In this document: in pieces, positions 61,506 through 64,000 of the stretch | Layout: each line of letters opens with the position of its first letter | Numbering within the stretch: position 1 is the stretch's first letter | Program-made: the position numbers and the translations under genes | Assembly: GCA_963696495.1 (NCBI GenBank) | Contig: CAVOKJ010000005.1 | Location: 124,001 to 188,000 of the forward strand | Length of the DNA stretch: 64,000 bases | Origin: Bog-756 sp963696495 | GTDB lineage: Bacteria; Actinomycetota; Acidimicrobiia; Acidimicrobiales; RAAP-2 | Direction of reading: 5' to 3' | Notes under the pieces: model-generated | What the model was told of the DNA's origin: nothing | Seen by the model: only the letters and a program-made list of their open reading frames with translations | The model's database searches: none

Positions 61506-62270
61506 GTGAGCGTCGACGATCCCTCCAGCGGCGGTGACGATGGCGTGGTTCGGGACTCCGACGCCGTCCCGGAATCCCGGGTCCCGTCTCCCACGGCAGG
61601 TGACGGTCCGGTGGGTTCCGCCGATGGTTCGCCTTCATCGCCTCACGAAGGTGCGGGGGGTAGTCGAACCCGTCGGTGGACCATCGGGGTGATTGCCGCA
61701 GTCGTCGTGATCGTCGCTGCGGCCGTGGGTATCATCGCCCTCTCCTCCACGTCGGCCGGGATAACGACCGGAAGCGGGACGGCGACGATCCATTGGACCT
61801 CGGTGTCCGGCGACAACTCGGACAGCGTCGGAAATCCCCCTCAGCCCTTCGCCGGGACCGTCGACAGCCTGTCGGTTTCCGGTGTCGCGACGAATCCCCT
61901 CACCACCAGTGACGGCAAGCGGATCACCGGTCCGGCTGCCCTTTCGGCGTCGAAGATCCTCTTCTTCAGGTGGACGGGGACCTTTGGGGGGAAGCCCTTC
62001 GACGTGAACATCTACGCCGACTATCAGCACGGCACGCCGCTGAGTGACCAGGCGGGCCTGTATCCGGCGGTGACGGTTGCCGGAACGTGGGGGAATGATC
62101 GGGTCCGTGGGACGGTGGCAATGCCCTCGACGACCGAGTTGAAGAAGGGCAACGGTCCCATTCACTTCGCCGGCACGGTCGGGGATCTGAAGGTGTCGGG
62201 AGTGGTGAGTCCGCCCAGCGGGGGCCATGGCCATCCGACGAGTGCGGCGACATTCACGGTGTCGGCGTAG
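61506..62270 (+). CDS. Hypothetical membrane-anchored protein
   Basis: A 254-residue protein I do not recognise. Residues 1-57 are polar and Ser/Gly/Pro-rich, then one membrane helix (WTIGVIAAVVVIVAAAVGII, ~58-77), then an outer beta-rich domain with repeated VSG motifs (VDSLSVSGVATNPL, GDLKVSGVVSPPS). Orientation with the C-terminus outside is likely. GTG start has GGAGGACA 1-8 nt upstream. It has somewhat more relaxed base composition than neighbours. Confidence 0.72.
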   Translation: MSVDDPSSGGDDGVVRDSDAVPESRVPSPTAGDGPVGSADGSPSSPHEGAGGSRTRRWTIGVIAAVVVIVAAAVGIIALSSTSAGITTGSGTATIHWTSVSGDNSDSVGNPPQPFAGTVDSLSVSGVATNPLTTSDGKRITGPAALSASKILFFRWTGTFGGKPFDVNIYADYQHGTPLSDQAGLYPAVTVAGTWGNDRVRGTVAMPSTTELKKGNGPIHFAGTVGDLKVSGVVSPPSGGHGHPTSAATFTVSA

Positions 62271-62371
62271 ACCCCGGGATCGGCTCGCGCTACAGAGGCT
62301 CTGTCGTCGAGCTACCGCGGCGACGGGTGGCGGGCGCCGGTCGGCCGGCCGCCGCGGTGAGGCATCACCGA

Positions 62372-63034
62372 CTATCCGGGTGGCCACAGGGGCTGGTCGA
62401 CCGTGAAGCCGACCGGTGAGCCCCACCGGTTGCGGAACGAGACCTCGTGGACCGGCCTCCGGGGCGCCACACCCCACCGGCCGGTCGGATAGCCGAAGCT
62501 CACACAGCACGCCATCACCCAGTGCTCGTCCCGGGGGACGCCCAGGATGTCGAAGACCTCGTCGGGATGGAAGAACCCGAGGACCACGGTGAGCGAGCTG
62601 CCCACGCCCTCGGCCCGGGCGGCCAGCTGTGCGCTCCACACGGCCGGGAAGATGGACGAGCCGGTCGGATCGGCCTGGACGAAGCCGAACAGGTAGAGCG
62701 GCACCTCCTCGAAGTGGTCGGCCAGCCACTGGGCCGAGCGTTGCATGGCGATGAACCGTCTGCTCTCGTCGGATAGCGGGTCCTCGGTGGCCACGGCCAC
62801 CCGGTCGGCGTAGACGGTCTCCCACAGCTGTCCGATCGAGTGTCGGTACAGCGGGGCCAGCTCGGACAGGACGTCGCGGTCGTCGACCAGGAGGAACCGC
62901 CAGTTCTGCGTGTTGCCACCCGACGGGGCCCGGATGGCCGCGTCGAGGATCCTCGCCTGGACGTCGAGTGGCACCGGATCGGGTCGCACCCTCCGCATGG
63001 CTCTGGTGGTGTAGAGCGCCTCTTCGATGTCCAC
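62372..63034 (-). CDS. Nitroreductase family protein
   Basis: A 220-residue FMN-dependent nitroreductase-fold protein (IEEALYTTRAMRRVRPDPV; RAPSGGNTQNWRFLLVDD; FGYPTGRWG near the end). GTG 63034 is chosen because GGAGGGTG lies 5 nt upstream. Upstream in-frame sequence to 63229 is Arg-rich and is not part of the protein. Substrate unknown. Confidence 0.87.
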   Translation of the reverse strand: MDIEEALYTTRAMRRVRPDPVPLDVQARILDAAIRAPSGGNTQNWRFLLVDDRDVLSELAPLYRHSIGQLWETVYADRVAVATEDPLSDESRRFIAMQRSAQWLADHFEEVPLYLFGFVQADPTGSSIFPAVWSAQLAARAEGVGSSLTVVLGFFHPDEVFDILGVPRDEHWVMACCVSFGYPTGRWGVAPRRPVHEVSFRNRWGSPVGFTVDQPLWPPG

Positions 63035-63177
63035 TGGATCACCCTCCTCGGCGGTCGCGGCCCACGACGGCTGTCCGGCCGGTTGTGCACGGTCACCGTA
63101 TCGGAGGGGTGGCGCCCCGCTCGGGCCGGACGCCGCAGGGGCCGGGGCCCCCTTCCACCGGGTGCTATGCCGTAACG

Positions 63178-64000
63178 GTGGCCACACCCTCCACCGACGA
63201 TGCCGCCGGCCGAGCCTCCGACGACGCAACCGACCACGGCGCCCACGAAGCCGCGGGCCGTGCCGCCGCCCCGGCCACCGGCGACACGGTGGAGCTCACC
63301 ACCGGCCCGATCGCCACCGGAGGTGGTTGCGTGGCGAGGGCCGGGGACGGCCGGGTCGTCTTCGTGCGGCACTCCCTCCCCGGTGAGCGGGTCCTCGCCC
63401 TGGTGACGGCGACGACCACCTCGTTCCTGCGGGCCGACGCCGTCACGATCCTCGAGGGCTCACCCGACCGAGTGTCCCCTCCCTGCCCGCACGCCGGCCC
63501 CGGCGGGTGTGGGGGTTGCGACTGGCAGCACGTCACCCTCCCGGCGCAACGCCGGCTCAAGGAGGCGCTGGTCGCCGAGCACCTGCACCGATTGGCCGGC
63601 GTGGACCGTCACGTCGCCGTCGAGGAGGTCGCCGGCCACCCCGACGGGCTGGGCTGGCGGACCCGGATGCAGTTCGCCGTCGATCGGACCGGCCGGGTCG
63701 GCCTGCATCGTCATCGTTCGCACGACATCGAGCCGATCGAGCACTGCCCGATCGCCACCCCCGGGCTCGACGCGGTGGGTGTGGGGACCACCCTCTGGAA
63801 GGGGGCACGCCACGTCGAGGTCACCGCGTCCCCCGACGGAGGCCGGCCGGTGGTCGCCGTCGACACCGGGCGGAGCCGTCTGGCCGCCCGGCCCCCCGAC
63901 CGGGCCGGACTGGTCGTCGACGGACGGGTGCGGCGACGGCCCACGAAGGTCCACTTCGACGTCCTGGGGGACCGGTTCGAGGTGGGACCGGGCGTGTTCT
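63178..64000 (+). CDS. 23S/tRNA uracil-5-methyltransferase (RumA/TrmA family), 5' part
   Basis: Partial: 274 codons to the window end, no stop. A short Ala/Asp-rich extension leads to a TRAM domain (TVELTTGPIATGGGCVARAG, then FVRHSLPGERVLALV). The iron-sulfur cluster is CPHAGPGGCGGCDW with a later Cys in IEHCPIATP. The catalytic methyltransferase half lies beyond the window. Probably makes m5U in rRNA or tRNA. GTG start at 63178, divergent from the nitroreductase. Confidence 0.88.
   Translation, partial: MATPSTDDAAGRASDDATDHGAHEAAGRAAAPATGDTVELTTGPIATGGGCVARAGDGRVVFVRHSLPGERVLALVTATTTSFLRADAVTILEGSPDRVSPPCPHAGPGGCGGCDWQHVTLPAQRRLKEALVAEHLHRLAGVDRHVAVEEVAGHPDGLGWRTRMQFAVDRTGRVGLHRHRSHDIEPIEHCPIATPGLDAVGVGTTLWKGARHVEVTASPDGGRPVVAVDTGRSRLAARPPDRAGLVVDGRVRRRPTKVHFDVLGDRFEVGPGVF

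Noticed and set aside
1..64000. Mobile elements, prophage or CRISPR
   Set aside because: No transposase, integrase, phage structural gene, att repeat or spaced direct repeats were found.

Overview
This window is a continuous piece of a high-GC actinobacterial chromosome with housekeeping gene order. The best fit is an Acidimicrobiia-like lineage, inferred from four things. The core order runs rpmB<>fakA-recG-rsmD-coaD-sepIVA-DUF177-rpmF-plsX ... acpP-rnc-mutM-smc-ftsY-ffh-rpsP-khpA-rimM-trmD-rplS-DUF2469-yraN ... comM-dprA. Mycothiol-type amidase/deacetylase genes and F420-type oxidoreductases are present. The Psp system is the actinobacterial form (PspA-PspAA-HtpX-PspAB). GTG starts are very common. 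No phage, insertion sequence, CRISPR array or rRNA was seen; there is one tRNA (Gly-TCC).

Layout. 0-8 kb: ribosomal proteins L28 and L32, RecG, CoA and phospholipid synthesis and the division factor SepIVA, mostly in tightly overlapping operons. 8-10.6 kb: a patatin lipase, an acyl-CoA dehydrogenase and a truncated haemoglobin. 10.6-17 kb (minus strand): a four-gene operon of a circularly permuted ATP-grasp ligase, an alpha-E protein, a second ATP-grasp fused to alpha-E with Gly/Pro-rich ends, and a transglutaminase-like peptidase. 17-33 kb: the ACP/RNase III/SMC/SRP/ribosome-maturation block and the ComM-DprA pair, followed by a pilin-like protein on the other strand. 34-44 kb: F420-type PPOX protein, endonuclease IV, fumarase, cytochrome P450 plus a pterin dehydratase, the Psp stress operon and a mycothiol conjugate amidase. 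44-52 kb: a YdjC deacetylase, two luciferase-like oxidoreductases, a DsbA-fold protein, a PAP2 phosphatase, a RecB-like nuclease, an alpha/beta hydrolase, a DedA protein and an MshB-like deacetylase. 52-64 kb: a frameshifted GGDEF protein, two MFS transporters, the Anbu proteasome-like protease, glutaminase, a DJ-1/PfpI protein, tRNA-Gly, a nitroreductase and the 5' part of an RNA uridine methyltransferase.

The most interesting biological content is a probable two-locus Anbu system. The ATP-grasp/alpha-E/transglutaminase operon at 10.6-17 kb and the Anbu protease at 56.1 kb belong to families that often sit together in one operon in other bacteria, but here they are about 39 kb apart. The operon also carries a second ATP-grasp that lacks key ATP-binding residues.

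A second window-wide pattern is leaderless expression: at least 13 genes have a TANNNT box 6-9 nt before the start codon and usually no Shine-Dalgarno. I used this pattern to choose several starts. Other points are a single-base frameshift in a GGDEF gene, a pilin-like gene beside comM-dprA, a hairpin before rplS, low-complexity insertions in SMC and FtsY, and several short repeats in promoters.
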